64,000 nucleotides of DNA, from the NCBI RefSeq assembly GCF_963678635.1, contig NC_087062.1:84712012-84776011 (forward strand). The letters are read 5' to 3'. Numbering within the stretch: the first letter of the stretch is position 1; the number at the start of each line of letters is the position of its first letter. The translations under genes and the position numbers were made by a program. The notes under the pieces are model-generated. The model saw only the letters and a list, made by a program, of their open reading frames with translations, searched no databases and had not been told where the DNA came from. The stretch comes from Symsagittifera roscoffensis (taxonomy: Eukaryota > Xenacoelomorpha > Acoela > Convolutidae). This document shows positions 24,010 to 34,102 of this stretch, in pieces.

Positions 24010-24163
24010 CTAGAAAAAGAATTAGGAGGATTGTTGCTAGGGCGAATGTGATGATTGCTTTCTTTATACATTTGCATATTGTCAAGATGAGGGATGATAG
24101 AAATGTTATAAAAATTACAAATAGTAAAAAAATATCTGTTCTACTAAAAATGGTTCGTATCAT
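23975..24163 (-). CDS. Small membrane protein ORF, 62 residues, copy 1
   Basis: ATG-initiated. Two hydrophobic stretches (about residues 11-29 and 36-51) flank a KCIKKA segment. A decayed match lies at 2760-2880 in the old copy, so it is a family feature. It could be a signal/anchor leader for the envelope region or an independent small membrane protein. Confidence 0.55.
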   Translation of the reverse strand: MIRTIFSRTDIFLLFVIFITFLSSLILTICKCIKKAIITFALATILLILFLEEYYNKHKFFH

Positions 24164-24592
24164 TTAGATAAGTTTTGTGAATCGTACCTGTGGATATAGT
24201 CAATAGCTTTTGAAAGCTGGAGGTATAGTTCAAATATGGAATAGAAAATTAAAAAATATTGCAAAAAATGATTAAGATTGTTACAAAAGATTCAAAGGTA
24301 TCAAAAAGAAATATGATTAAAAGTTTAAATATCGTTAAAAAGTTTATGAAAATGTTGAGTATTAAGTTAACTGGTCGAGAGAAGAGCATTTAAGAAATGG
24401 CTTCTCGATCGAATATTTTTTGTTGTTTGAGGCAATTTTCAAGTGTGGTCGGATTATTTATTGGTTTTTTGACAAGTGGGTTGAGTTTTGTGAAAAATTG
24501 TTGGGGGCGAATTTTATGGTGATCGGGAGGTCTTCTTTGTCTATATTTTTATTTGCATGCGATTTCTGTTTCTTGGTATATTTGGAAACGTG

Positions 24593-25552
24593 TTAATCTA
24601 TTTTGTATATTATGGGGATTTCGAAAATCAGTACTTTTTTTCGTGATGGATGGACTTGTTCATATGGAATTGATTGTATAAAATTTTTTTCGTGAAATTT
24701 TATCATACGAGTATGTATTTTTGCTACTTGAAATGTTGTACATGTGCCTTCGGGGAACCAAACAATTGTTGATTGTGTTCGTGTTGTAGGGTCACAATAG
24801 CCTTGATCGTTTTTACAAGGTAATCTAATTCCTTGATAGATCATGGTGTTGTCAGATAAATCGCGTGTGAGTTGTATTTTTTCGAGTTGTATTTTCCAAT
24901 CGAAAAACATGATTTCTTGATATCCTTTATTTTTTGTGTCTGCTTTGCAGTTTGATGGGTCATTTATACCAATGTGTGGTATCCAGTGTTTATCGTGTAT
25001 ATCATAAGTTAATCTTCCGTGTGCGCCGTTGTATGGGTATTTTTCATCTAATTTTATATGTCCTTGATATCTTTCAAGTTCTGCTTGATGTACAGAATCT
25101 GAAAAAACTTGGAAATTTACTAATTTTCTATCTGTGTTTTTATTTCTTGTGATATTGAGTCTTAGTAACTCGTTTTTACAATCTTCGGGATTGAGATGTA
25201 AAAGTCGTTCGATATTACTCTGGTAGAATGATTCGTGGTCAAGTCGGTTTTTATTTCCATTTGAGACTTGTGAACAATGTACTTTCTTTTCAGAAAATGT
25301 TGCTGTGAATTTATATCCTATAACTGTTGTTGCTCGGGCTTTTGAATAAAGTGTCGCTATTACATTTGTTGTTTCTATGGCTTGTGGTTCTGTTTCGCAT
25401 TGTGATACTTGATTTATTGCATATTTGTGTAATGTTTTTTGTTCGTTTTCTTCACAATCGTAATGTGTTACTAATAAATCTTGGGGTCCTGTGCGGGGGG
25501 AAGAGTTTATCTTTTCATTTCAGGTTATTAGAAAAAGGAGTTGGAGAAAAAT
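24593..25552 (-). pseudogene. Truncated second copy of the envelope-like ORF
   Basis: The N-terminal part of the envelope-like ORF is repeated by the 2,727-bp duplication; the frame is open from 25552 and stops at 24593, about 106 codons after the internal ATG. It lacks the C-terminal half and membrane segment. In the transcript it precedes the full-length copy. Confidence 0.75.
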
Positions 25553-25560
25553 TTAAATTT

Positions 25561-26739
25561 TTAGAATATACATGTGTATGACAATCCTGAGTATGGGTTA
25601 TAAAATGTGATGTAACCAATTGTCTTTTTGGTATATCTGTCGTATTTGTATATTACTTCAGTTGTTATAAATGGTGGTGGTAGGGATTGAGCTGTTATAT
25701 TTGGTGGATTTAATGGATAGGGATGTTGAGTAATGTTGTTTAATTTAACCGTGATTTCAAATTTTAATTGTAGACTATTCTGTTGGAGTATTTGGATGTT
25801 ATGAGCACGAATGTCTTCGTGAATGTCTTGTCTATATTGTAATCTATTTAGTGCCCAGTTGTGGAGTCGGTTACTTTCTAGGTGTTGTCCAAATAATGGT
25901 GGAGGTGCTGTGAATGTATTCCAGTCTAGTCTTAAAGGAATATTTGTTGATGATTGTTCTCGATATCTAGCGTCGAGGTTATTTGAGAAATTTAGGTTAA
26001 AAGGCGGTGGTGAAATCTGACTGATTGATGGTGTTCATGGTAGTGATAATGTTTCTGGTAGTGATGAGGATGTTGTCGTATCCGTAGAAATATCTATTGG
26101 ATCATTGATTAAATTTGGTTCACCTTGTGTGAATGAATGTGTTGTCCAATATGGTAGTCGTGATGTTTGGTTTGTAGGGTTAAAGGGATTTTCACGTATT
26201 TGTTCAGATGTTGGTGTTGAACCTAAGTAATCTGAGGGTAGGCTTGAGGTGCTACGTTGTGAAAGAAGCGTAGGGGTTTCTGGTAATATACCGATGGGGT
26301 TTTCTGGAGTATTTTGTGATGGGGATTGAGGTATATCAAAATGAACTCGGGGAGTTTGAAAATTTCTGTTTCGTCGAGGATGTATAATTTGTCTATTTAT
26401 TTCGACTGTGTTTTGGTTTTGACTAGGATTTCGTATTCTACTTAATTCTTGTGGTAGTGTTGGGTATAAGTTATATGTTGGTTCGCTTAAAGGTGCTTGT
26501 CGTTGAACTGGTTCTAGTGGTTCAGATAAGCGAGCGTGTCGTTCTTCAAAGGTATATGGATTATCTTGAAAAGAAATTCGTGTGGATGTTTGGGGGTTTT
26601 GGGTATTTGAAGATGGTGTTGGGTTATCTTGGGATGATGTCGGTGAAGACTGACTGAGTGATTGTTGGTTAGCAATTTTTGATGGCTTTTTATTTATTCT
26701 TTTAGTGGAAAAATTTATGTTTATTATAGTATTCTTCTA
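25561..26739 (-). pseudogene. Envelope-region first ORF, copy 2
   Basis: Duplicate of 22834-24009 at +2,727. It carries the same internal TGA (26035-26037), so that mutation predates the duplication. Confidence 0.6.
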
Positions 26740-26890
26740 GAAAAAGAATTAGGAGGATTGTTGCTAGGGCGAATGTGATGATTGCTTTCTTTATACATTT
26801 GCATATTGTCAAGATGAGGGATGATAGAAATGTTATAAAAATTACAAATAGTAAAAAAATATCTGTTCTACTAAAAATGGTTCGTATCAT
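26702..26890 (-). CDS. Small membrane protein ORF, copy 2
   Basis: Identical 62-residue duplicate of 23975-24163, the first of the two encountered in the transcript after integrase. Confidence 0.55.
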   Translation of the reverse strand: MIRTIFSRTDIFLLFVIFITFLSSLILTICKCIKKAIITFALATILLILFLEEYYNKHKFFH

Positions 26891-27710
26891 TTAGATAAGT
26901 TTTGTGAATCGTACCTGTGGATATAGTCAATAGCTTTTGAAAGCTGGAGCTATAGTTCAAATATGGAATAGAAAATTAAAAAAATATTGCAAAAAATGAT
27001 TAAGATTATTACAAAAGATTCAAAGGTATCAAAAAGAAATATGATTAAAAGTTTAAATATCGTTAAAAAGTTTATGAAAATGTTGAGTATTAAGTTAACT
27101 GGTCGAGAGAAGAGCATTTAAGAAATGGCTTCTCGATCGAATATTTTTTGTTGTTTGAGGCAATTTTCAAGTGTGGTCGGATTATTTATTGGTTTTTTGA
27201 CAAGTGGGTTGAGTTTTGTGAAAAATTGTTGGGGGCGAATTTTATGGTGATCGGGAGGTCTTCTTTGTCTTTATTTTTATTTGTCAAGTGATCTGGGGTA
27301 TTTTTGAGATTTTTATACTTTAGGCTAATTAAATTGGTCGTTCTTTTACTTTAGGCTAATTTAACATATTTGTTTGGGGGGTATTTGAGATTGGAGTTGG
27401 GGAAATATTGTTGATCTTTGGGTTATTAGATAAGGGAGGGTTATGATATTATGGTGGTATTTATTTTAGTTGTCAAGTTGGAGTGGTTTGCTTATTTTTG
27501 ACCTGGAGGTCGCAAAGTTATAGTTATAGATATTCCTGGAGTTTAATATCGTTCGTCTAGTTGATCTGTGTTAGAGTTAGAGATAGTGACGGATTGGATG
27601 AATCCTATTGGCTAATTATGAACTAGAATCGTTGAGTGTTTGTCAGCATGTTATTCTGAAAAATGAAAGTTCAAAATATTTCAGAGGTGCAAAGATTATG
27701 AAATATAAAA
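26891..27710 (-). other. Noncoding spacer between integrase and envelope region
   Basis: About 820 bp without an open frame of note. Two near-identical ACTTTAGGCTAATT segments lie at about 27330-27365. A splice acceptor for an envelope transcript could lie here or in the duplicated equivalent at 24164-24549, but none is convincing by eye. Confidence 0.5.
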
Positions 27711-29609
27711 TTAAATCTGTTTTTGAAATTCGACTTTCTTTAATATTTTAGACTGTGGAATGAATGTTTTATAGTTTTTACGTGGTTGATTTCTAAGTCG
27801 TGATGACTCTCTATGTTCTGATTTGTCGATTTGTTCTTGGGGTATTATTTTTTTTGTCAATTTTCTATTTTTTCTTTCTTTTTGAGGTATATTTTGATCT
27901 AGCTTTTTTGTATTGTTTTTCGTTATAGTTGATTTTTTATTTTGGTTTTCGAGATGAATGTCATGTTGTTCTTTTGTTTTATTCTCCGTATGTGGTGGGG
28001 TATTTTGAATAACTTTTAAACCTGTGAAAGAATATAATTGAGTTAGTTCGCGTAGTGCGTATTCTTTTGGGTAATAAGGTAATAGGTTGTTTCGGTGTTG
28101 AACAATTTCTTTTTTGTCTGAGTCGGTAATTTTATATGTGACATCAGTGGGTTTGGCAATTATTTGATATGGTCCTTTACGAAGGGGTTGTAGTTTTTTA
28201 GAGATTCCTTTTTGAGTGTGAAAATTGGGTATTAAAACAAATGTTCCAATTTTTAAATCGGAGGCTGGTGTAAAGCGTGAATTTATTTGTTCATTAATGT
28301 TTTGTCTTTGTAACAACTTTTTTGTTACTTTTTGGTAAATTTCATTGTGTTTTTTATCTCTGTTTAAAATCCATTTGGTGTGTGTACCGGAGGCTAATTT
28401 AAGAATTTGTGGGTGATGAAAATGATAAAGGTAAGTTGTAACAAATTGATTCTTTATTCGGTTGACAATAACTTTGTGTATTTTTATGAGAGTTTGCTGT
28501 AAACATAATTGGTTTGCGTGGCTTTTGATTAAAAACCATTTCATATGGTGACATTCCTAGAGTTGTCGTGATTTGTGAATTGTATGCTAAGGGAAATAGT
28601 TTTACATCTGCTGACCATTCAGTGTATTTTGTGTCATTTCCATTGATGATACATCTAAGATATTCTTGTAGTGAACGGTTCATACCTTCGACTAAGCCGT
28701 TTGTCCAAGGTGCATGAGATGTACGTGGTTTGTGTTTGATTTTATATAAATGACATAATGTGATGATTTCGTTATTTATGAATTCTGTACCGTTGTCTGT
28801 AACTAAAATTTCTGGTAGTCCGAATTTGGCTATCCAGTGTTCATAGAGTGTTGTGTAAGCGTAATAAGCGTTACAATGTGGTACTGGGTTAAGTGCTACA
28901 TAATGTGTAAACGCGTCAACAATTACCATAATGTAGGAGTTTCCTTCGGATGAGGGTGAAATTGGTCCTTTTGTATCAAATGAAATACGGTGGTTAAAGT
29001 ACAAACTTTGTCCTTTAAAATCTTGTTTTTGTGCTATTTGTTTTTGATTTGGATAAGGTTTATTTAGCTGACATACTATACAATCATTGCATAGTACTTT
29101 TATCTAAATTGGTGCATTTGGAAAATAAAAGTTTTGTATGAAATTTGAATATGTTTTCTCTGATCCAGAGTGTCCTTTAATGTTTTGTGTATGTGAAATA
29201 TTAAAAGCTATAAGAATCATACTTAGGGGGAGACAGGGAACTGTAGATTTGTTTAATTGGTATTCTAGAAGGTCTGTGTTTTCGTTAATTGTTGTATTAT
29301 TAAATTTTCGAAAATATCTGAGGAGTGTTTTATTTCCTAAAATAGTTGTATCTGCCTTGACGGGTTTAGTTTTATATTTGTGCCATGATTTTAGTTGTCT
29401 AATTACTGGGTCAAGATTTTGATATTGTTTCAAAGTATTAATTGTAATTTTATCTGTTGGGGGGAGAAAAATGTTTTCAATTTCTAATTTAGATAAAGGA
29501 ATTGTATCAAGTGGGTCATGGAGGTCAAAAACTTGATTTATTGTGTATTTTGAATCGTTTGTTTGTGGTCCTGATAAATTTATTTTATCAGTTAGATTTT
29601 TTTTTTCAA
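27711..29609 (-). pseudogene. Integrase region, one stop and a frameshift
   Basis: The HH..CC zinc-binding part lies at 29104-29433 (KGHSGSEKTYSNF segment) and is split by TAG 29104-29106 before the C-x2-C pair (CNDCIVC). The catalytic core follows at 28399-29004: Asp in SFDTKGP, Asp in TDNGTEF and Glu in GLVEGMNRS, with exactly 35 residues between the last two, the DD35E pattern of retroelement integrases. Near 28470 the frame shifts to 27711-28544, which has LKIGTFVLIPN and KGPYQII, a GPY/F-type C-terminal domain, and a basic tail. It would insert the cDNA; as written it is not translatable in one frame. Confidence 0.88.
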
Positions 29610-31745
29610 TTAATGGAAAAAGGTCTTTTTATGCGAGTGTTGATTTACTCTTTTTTGTTGGGTGTTATTTTTTATCCATTGTGAGTATGGAATTGGTTTG
29701 AAAGTTGATGTTCCAAGTAGATCAACTTCGTAGTGGTTATTTTGGCAATCTAAATAAAGTGGGAAGTGTTGTAGATTGTTTATCTGTGATTGTTCAACGT
29801 CAGTTTTTACTGCATATTTGCATTCTAGTCGGGGTGATGTTTCGTTTTCTGCAAGGTAGAATTTTATATTTTTGGGTATTTCTACTGTAGTTTTACGTGT
29901 AATTAATTCAGGTGGTGTATTTCGACTTAAAGTGTCTGGTAATGCAAGATTCTTTCCTGCTGTCCAAACTATATGTAAGTTTGGGAATTTCATTAGAATT
30001 AATTGAAATATATAAACTCGGTGATTTGGATTAGATTTTTGTGTAAAGAGAAAAATGATTGGTTTGTGATCTGTGAATAAAACTGTTGGATGTTTTGATC
30101 CAAGTATTAGAAATTCATATTCTGTTAGTGTATATATTATGGCTGTACATTCTCTCATTAGAGTTGAGAGTCGTAGCTCTGCTTGAGTGAATAATCGAGA
30201 ATTTGCTGATATAAGGTTCATTTTGTTTGTACCATTGTGTGGTTGTAATAATGCTGCGCCGATGCCAAAATTTGAAGCATCGCACATTGCATAGAATGGT
30301 TGATTTGGATCTGGAATTGTATTCGAAATTTGTTCAGTTAAGAGTTTTTTAATTTCTTCAAATCGTGCTTGATGTTCTGTGTTCCATTCAAAATTATTTT
30401 GTTTTCTAAGTATATTATAGAATGGTCTTAGGTATAATTGCATTTTATAGACATATTTGCTTAAAAAATTTAACATTCCAAGGAATTCTTGGATTTTCTT
30501 TTTGTTTGTTGGTGGTTGGAGCTTTTGAATAGCATCAATGCGTGATTTTAATGGAGTGATTGTTTTTCTTTCTATATTATGTCCTAAGAATTTAACTCGT
30601 GTTAAAAAGAAGTGTGACTTGTCGGGAGCGGCCTTCAGATTTTCGTTCTGAAGTATTTTGTGATAGTGTTCTAAAACATTAAACATTTCTTCTTTTGTCT
30701 GTGATTGCATAAAAACATCGTCTAAGTAGGTGATTGCGTTTTTCTTAAGTATTAGTGGTCGAAAAATTTTGCTCATAAAAGCTGAAAATGCTGCTGGTCC
30801 TATGGATATTCCATAGAATAGGCGGTTGAATTCATATTGCTGATTTCCAATAACAAATTGTGTTAAGCGTCGCGATTGTTCATCTAGTGGCATTTGATTA
30901 TATGCACTATTCATATCTGCGGTTGTAAAGTATTTTCCGTTTATTTTTGTTAAAATAACTTGTATTGGTTCAATAGGCCAATTGCATTTTGATTCGTCTA
31001 TTAGTGAATTAAGATATCTAGCGTCTAGAACTATTTTTAATGATTCTCCTTTTGCTAGGATGATAACAGGGTTGATAAATGTGTTACCTTTTGGTTGTTC
31101 TTCTTTGTTTACCAGTGAAATTATATTGTATTGTTCTAAAATATCGAGTATTCTGTTCACTTTATCGTGTAAATGAATTGGTACTTTACTTGCTCTTTGT
31201 TTTTTGAAAACTGCGTCAGGTTTTAATGGGAGATGTACTGATGAACTGATTTTGCCAACATCAAATTTAGATGTTGCATAGACTGATGAATATTTTATTA
31301 GCTGTTTGGCTAATTTATCAAATTCGTCTTGTGTTATTTGTGAATGTTGGAAGTTAAACATTGTTAAAAATTTCTGTTGATTCTCTGTATAGTTATTTAT
31401 GTTGAATGTAGGTTTGAAATATGGGGTTTTTGTGAAATAATCTGTATTTCTTTTTTCATTACTTATTATATTATTTATGGATAATTCTTCATTAAGAATT
31501 GTGGATTGACAAAAATTTAATAATTGGAGAATATTATTTACGCGGTATGCTTTTTCGTGTACTGGTGATATCGTAGCGTTGGTTTCGCAATAGCCTAAAA
31601 ATCCTAAAGGTAGTGTTACTTGATAGGGTGTATTGTTGTATACATGTAGAGAAATAATATCTGAATTCGAGTTTTTCAAATATTTTATGGATGAGATTGT
31701 GATTTTGAAAAACTTATGGATAGGTTTGAATTCAAAATCTGACAT
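29610..31745 (-). CDS. Reverse transcriptase-RNase H (pol)
   Basis: 711 codons from the ATG, with the frame open upstream to 31988, overlapping the gag-protease end in the -1 frame. RT motifs: TADMNSAYNQMPL, FYGISIGPAAFSAFM and the catalytic ITYLDDVF. RNase H follows with MCDASNFGIGAALL and LFTDHKPI. The order and YLDD box are typical of Ty3/gypsy. Expression probably needs a -1 shift from gag, although I see no canonical slippery heptamer in the short overlap. The integrase continues in another frame after 29610, implying an indel near the homopolymer runs at about 29600-29630. Confidence 0.92.
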   Translation of the reverse strand: MSDFEFKPIHKFFKITISSIKYLKNSNSDIISLHVYNNTPYQVTLPLGFLGYCETNATISPVHEKAYRVNNILQLLNFCQSTILNEELSINNIISNEKRNTDYFTKTPYFKPTFNINNYTENQQKFLTMFNFQHSQITQDEFDKLAKQLIKYSSVYATSKFDVGKISSSVHLPLKPDAVFKKQRASKVPIHLHDKVNRILDILEQYNIISLVNKEEQPKGNTFINPVIILAKGESLKIVLDARYLNSLIDESKCNWPIEPIQVILTKINGKYFTTADMNSAYNQMPLDEQSRRLTQFVIGNQQYEFNRLFYGISIGPAAFSAFMSKIFRPLILKKNAITYLDDVFMQSQTKEEMFNVLEHYHKILQNENLKAAPDKSHFFLTRVKFLGHNIERKTITPLKSRIDAIQKLQPPTNKKKIQEFLGMLNFLSKYVYKMQLYLRPFYNILRKQNNFEWNTEHQARFEEIKKLLTEQISNTIPDPNQPFYAMCDASNFGIGAALLQPHNGTNKMNLISANSRLFTQAELRLSTLMRECTAIIYTLTEYEFLILGSKHPTVLFTDHKPIIFLFTQKSNPNHRVYIFQLILMKFPNLHIVWTAGKNLALPDTLSRNTPPELITRKTTVEIPKNIKFYLAENETSPRLECKYAVKTDVEQSQINNLQHFPLYLDCQNNHYEVDLLGTSTFKPIPYSQWIKNNTQQKRVNQHSHKKTFFH

Positions 31746-31948
31746 ATAGAGTTGTTGTCTATTTTGTTTTTTATCATATTGGTGAACTTGTTTTATTGAA
31801 AAATTATATATTTTTCCTGATAGTGGTTTCAGGTATTTTCTTTGTCGATTATATATCGGATAAAATTTTGAAAAGAATGGTGGTTGTTTATTTAATCTTT
31901 GAAAAAATGTTAGGGATGTGTCTTTTGTTTTTGTGTATTTATCTTTGA

Positions 31949-34102
31949 TTAGTATTTTATATTCAAAATGTTGATTGTTGGTATATATTTAGAGATAAAT
32001 GGTATTCCAATGATATTGTGTTTAATATCAGTGATATGGAATATTTGTTTAAATGGTTTATTTAAAATTTTATTTTGTTCTATTGTTCTTGTGGGGAGAA
32101 GAAATAATTGAATTTTTCCATAGTTTACTAATGTTGATCCTTGTGCTGTTGCTAGTTTACTGGATGTTTCAAGGGGCGTTAGCTTTGGGTGTAATGATTT
32201 TATCTCATTCCATGTGGGACTGTTTATTATGTTTGATTCTGCTCCTGAATCAATTAAAAAATCAATTTCAAGATCTGGTGGTTGAAATTCTTTGTTTCTT
32301 GGGCTTTCTAAAAGAAATGGTATTGTCCAAATTTTTTCTTTGGGTTGTTCTTTTTGTATATTTTGATAGATGTGATTTGTATTCAAGCATTTTGTTTTGT
32401 CATTTTCATTGGATTGATTTGTAGTGTTGATTTCGTTAGTTTCTTGTGCCGTTTGTGTAGAATGGATGGGTTCAATATAACAATTGTGAAGGAGTTCTAA
32501 TTGATTTTCATATATATGTGATGAAAAAGGTTGTTCATATATAATAGGTTCGTAGTCATTTTCGACTGCTATCATATTGATGGAGATAGTGTTTCCTGTA
32601 TCACTTTCTGAATCTGATGATTCACAGTTTATTTGATTTAGTTGTAGTTCGTTATTTCCTGTGTCATCAATACCTGGGGGGTCTGATGTTGTTTCTTGGT
32701 TTGATTGTACTTGATTAATATTTCTTTGATGTTTAGGTGTACTACTTCTGTGGCGGTTGTTAGAATTATTATAATGGTTATTATTCCTGTGTGGTGATTG
32801 GGAATAATTTCTATAACGATTATTATAACTTGAATGTCGATTTTGTGAATTATTTCGTGATCTGTTTTGATAATTATTGTTTGGTTGGTTATAGTTTGAT
32901 CTATTATATGAGTTATTCCTTGATCGATTGTTCGGGTAATTCTGGTTTCGGTTGTTTGAATAACTTCTATTTCGATTATTGGAGTAGTTTCTATTTCTAT
33001 TGTATGATGAGTTTCGTGATTGATTGTTTGGATAGTAATTATTTCTTGATTGGGAATTAGATCTAGAAACAAATTGTGTTGTATTTGAATTTGATCTGGA
33101 GTAGTTTTTTTGACTATTTGGTCTATTATAATGGTTTTGTGATGAATTTTGTGTATTTCTTCGTTCTGGTGATCTTCCTCTATAACTTGAGTTATATGGT
33201 GATTGAGTTCTCGTGTAATTGGTATTGTTCGGAAGTGGTTTTCCTGAACTGTTGTTGCTGTATACATTTTTTTTCGGTAGATTTTGATCTTTTTTCATGT
33301 ACTGATAGAATGATTTATTTGGTTCCTTATATTTTTGAGGTTTGTTTTGATTGTCCTGTTGTTTTTGTCTACATTCGGAAATACTATGTCCGTATCGTCG
33401 GCAATAATTACACCATTTTTTGAAAGATGGTTTGCCTTTAAAGTTTGGGTGTTTTTCATAAATATTGAGTATTTCAGTGATTTTTTCAACGAGGTCTGTA
33501 TCTGATTCCTGTATATTGTTGATATTTGTGGTATTTGTTTCAATTCGGTTAACATATTGTAATTTCAGATTTTCTGTTTCTTCAAGTTTCATTGTGATTT
33601 CTGCTTGCTCTAGTTTGTCTACTATTTTTCGAAAATCTAAATCGGGCTCTCGAATTGAGGAGGGATGGGATGCTCTCTTTTTTATTGCTATTTTCCTTAA
33701 TTGAGGTGTTAAGGTCATCATTAAGATTTCTGTCATTTTTGTGTTTTTGTAGTCGTGTGTATTTAATGAATATGCTTTTCGAACTAGTGTTTCGATACGT
33801 ACTGCTAATTGTTTGATGGTTTCATTTGGTAATCTGCGAATTTCATTATATAAAACTCTTTGTTGTTGTTTATTTCTTTCGGAGTCAAACATTTTTGAAA
33901 ATTCTTGTGTAAATCTCTTCCAATTTGATTTTATTTCTATAGGCAATACTGAAAACCATTTTTGGGCTGCGCCGTCTAAGGTTGTCTGTATCAACGCTGT
34001 GCGTCGATGTATCCAATTTTGATGTAGTGGCGTAATAATTGGTTCAGGTCCTATATTTAAAATTAAATTTGCTGTTACTGCATTTAAATAATCTTCTACA
34101 GA
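31949..34102 (-). CDS. Gag capsid-nucleocapsid-protease segment
   Basis: In frame with the upstream gag ORF but separated by TAG 34103-34105; the first ATG after the stop is at 33994. Starts with a retrotransposon gag-type capsid region (GAAQKWFSVLP, IRRLPNETIKQLAVRIE). Next comes a CCHC zinc knuckle (CNYCRRYGHSISEC), then a long Asn/Arg/Ser/Tyr-rich low-complexity stretch, and finally an aspartic protease active site (DFLIDSGAESNII). Protease is therefore part of the gag frame rather than pol. Ends at 31949-31951. Confidence 0.9.
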   Translation of the reverse strand, partial: SVEDYLNAVTANLILNIGPEPIITPLHQNWIHRRTALIQTTLDGAAQKWFSVLPIEIKSNWKRFTQEFSKMFDSERNKQQQRVLYNEIRRLPNETIKQLAVRIETLVRKAYSLNTHDYKNTKMTEILMMTLTPQLRKIAIKKRASHPSSIREPDLDFRKIVDKLEQAEITMKLEETENLKLQYVNRIETNTTNINNIQESDTDLVEKITEILNIYEKHPNFKGKPSFKKWCNYCRRYGHSISECRQKQQDNQNKPQKYKEPNKSFYQYMKKDQNLPKKNVYSNNSSGKPLPNNTNYTRTQSPYNSSYRGRSPERRNTQNSSQNHYNRPNSQKNYSRSNSNTTQFVSRSNSQSRNNYYPNNQSRNSSYNRNRNYSNNRNRSYSNNRNQNYPNNRSRNNSYNRSNYNQPNNNYQNRSRNNSQNRHSSYNNRYRNYSQSPHRNNNHYNNSNNRHRSSTPKHQRNINQVQSNQETTSDPPGIDDTGNNELQLNQINCESSDSESDTGNTISINMIAVENDYEPIIYEQPFSSHIYENQLELLHNCYIEPIHSTQTAQETNEINTTNQSNENDKTKCLNTNHIYQNIQKEQPKEKIWTIPFLLESPRNKEFQPPDLEIDFLIDSGAESNIINSPTWNEIKSLHPKLTPLETSSKLATAQGSTLVNYGKIQLFLLPTRTIEQNKILNKPFKQIFHITDIKHNIIGIPFISKYIPTINILNIKY

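Larger units (their letters stand above)
21823..27276 (-). repeat. 2,727-bp tandem duplication in the envelope region
   Basis: Units of about 21823-24549 and 24550-27276 are direct repeats at an exact spacing of 2,727 bp: identical ORFs start at 22207/24934, 22600/25327, 23096/25823, 23724/26451 and 23975/26702. Over most of the length only a few differences are visible. The first 90 bp of the second unit (24550-24640) is clearly more diverged from its partner than the rest, so the junction seems to involve a different template. Confidence 0.93.

Noticed and set aside
32053-33423. Plus-strand ORFs opposite gag-protease
   Set aside because: They are antisense shadows of the Asn/Arg-rich low-complexity part of gag.
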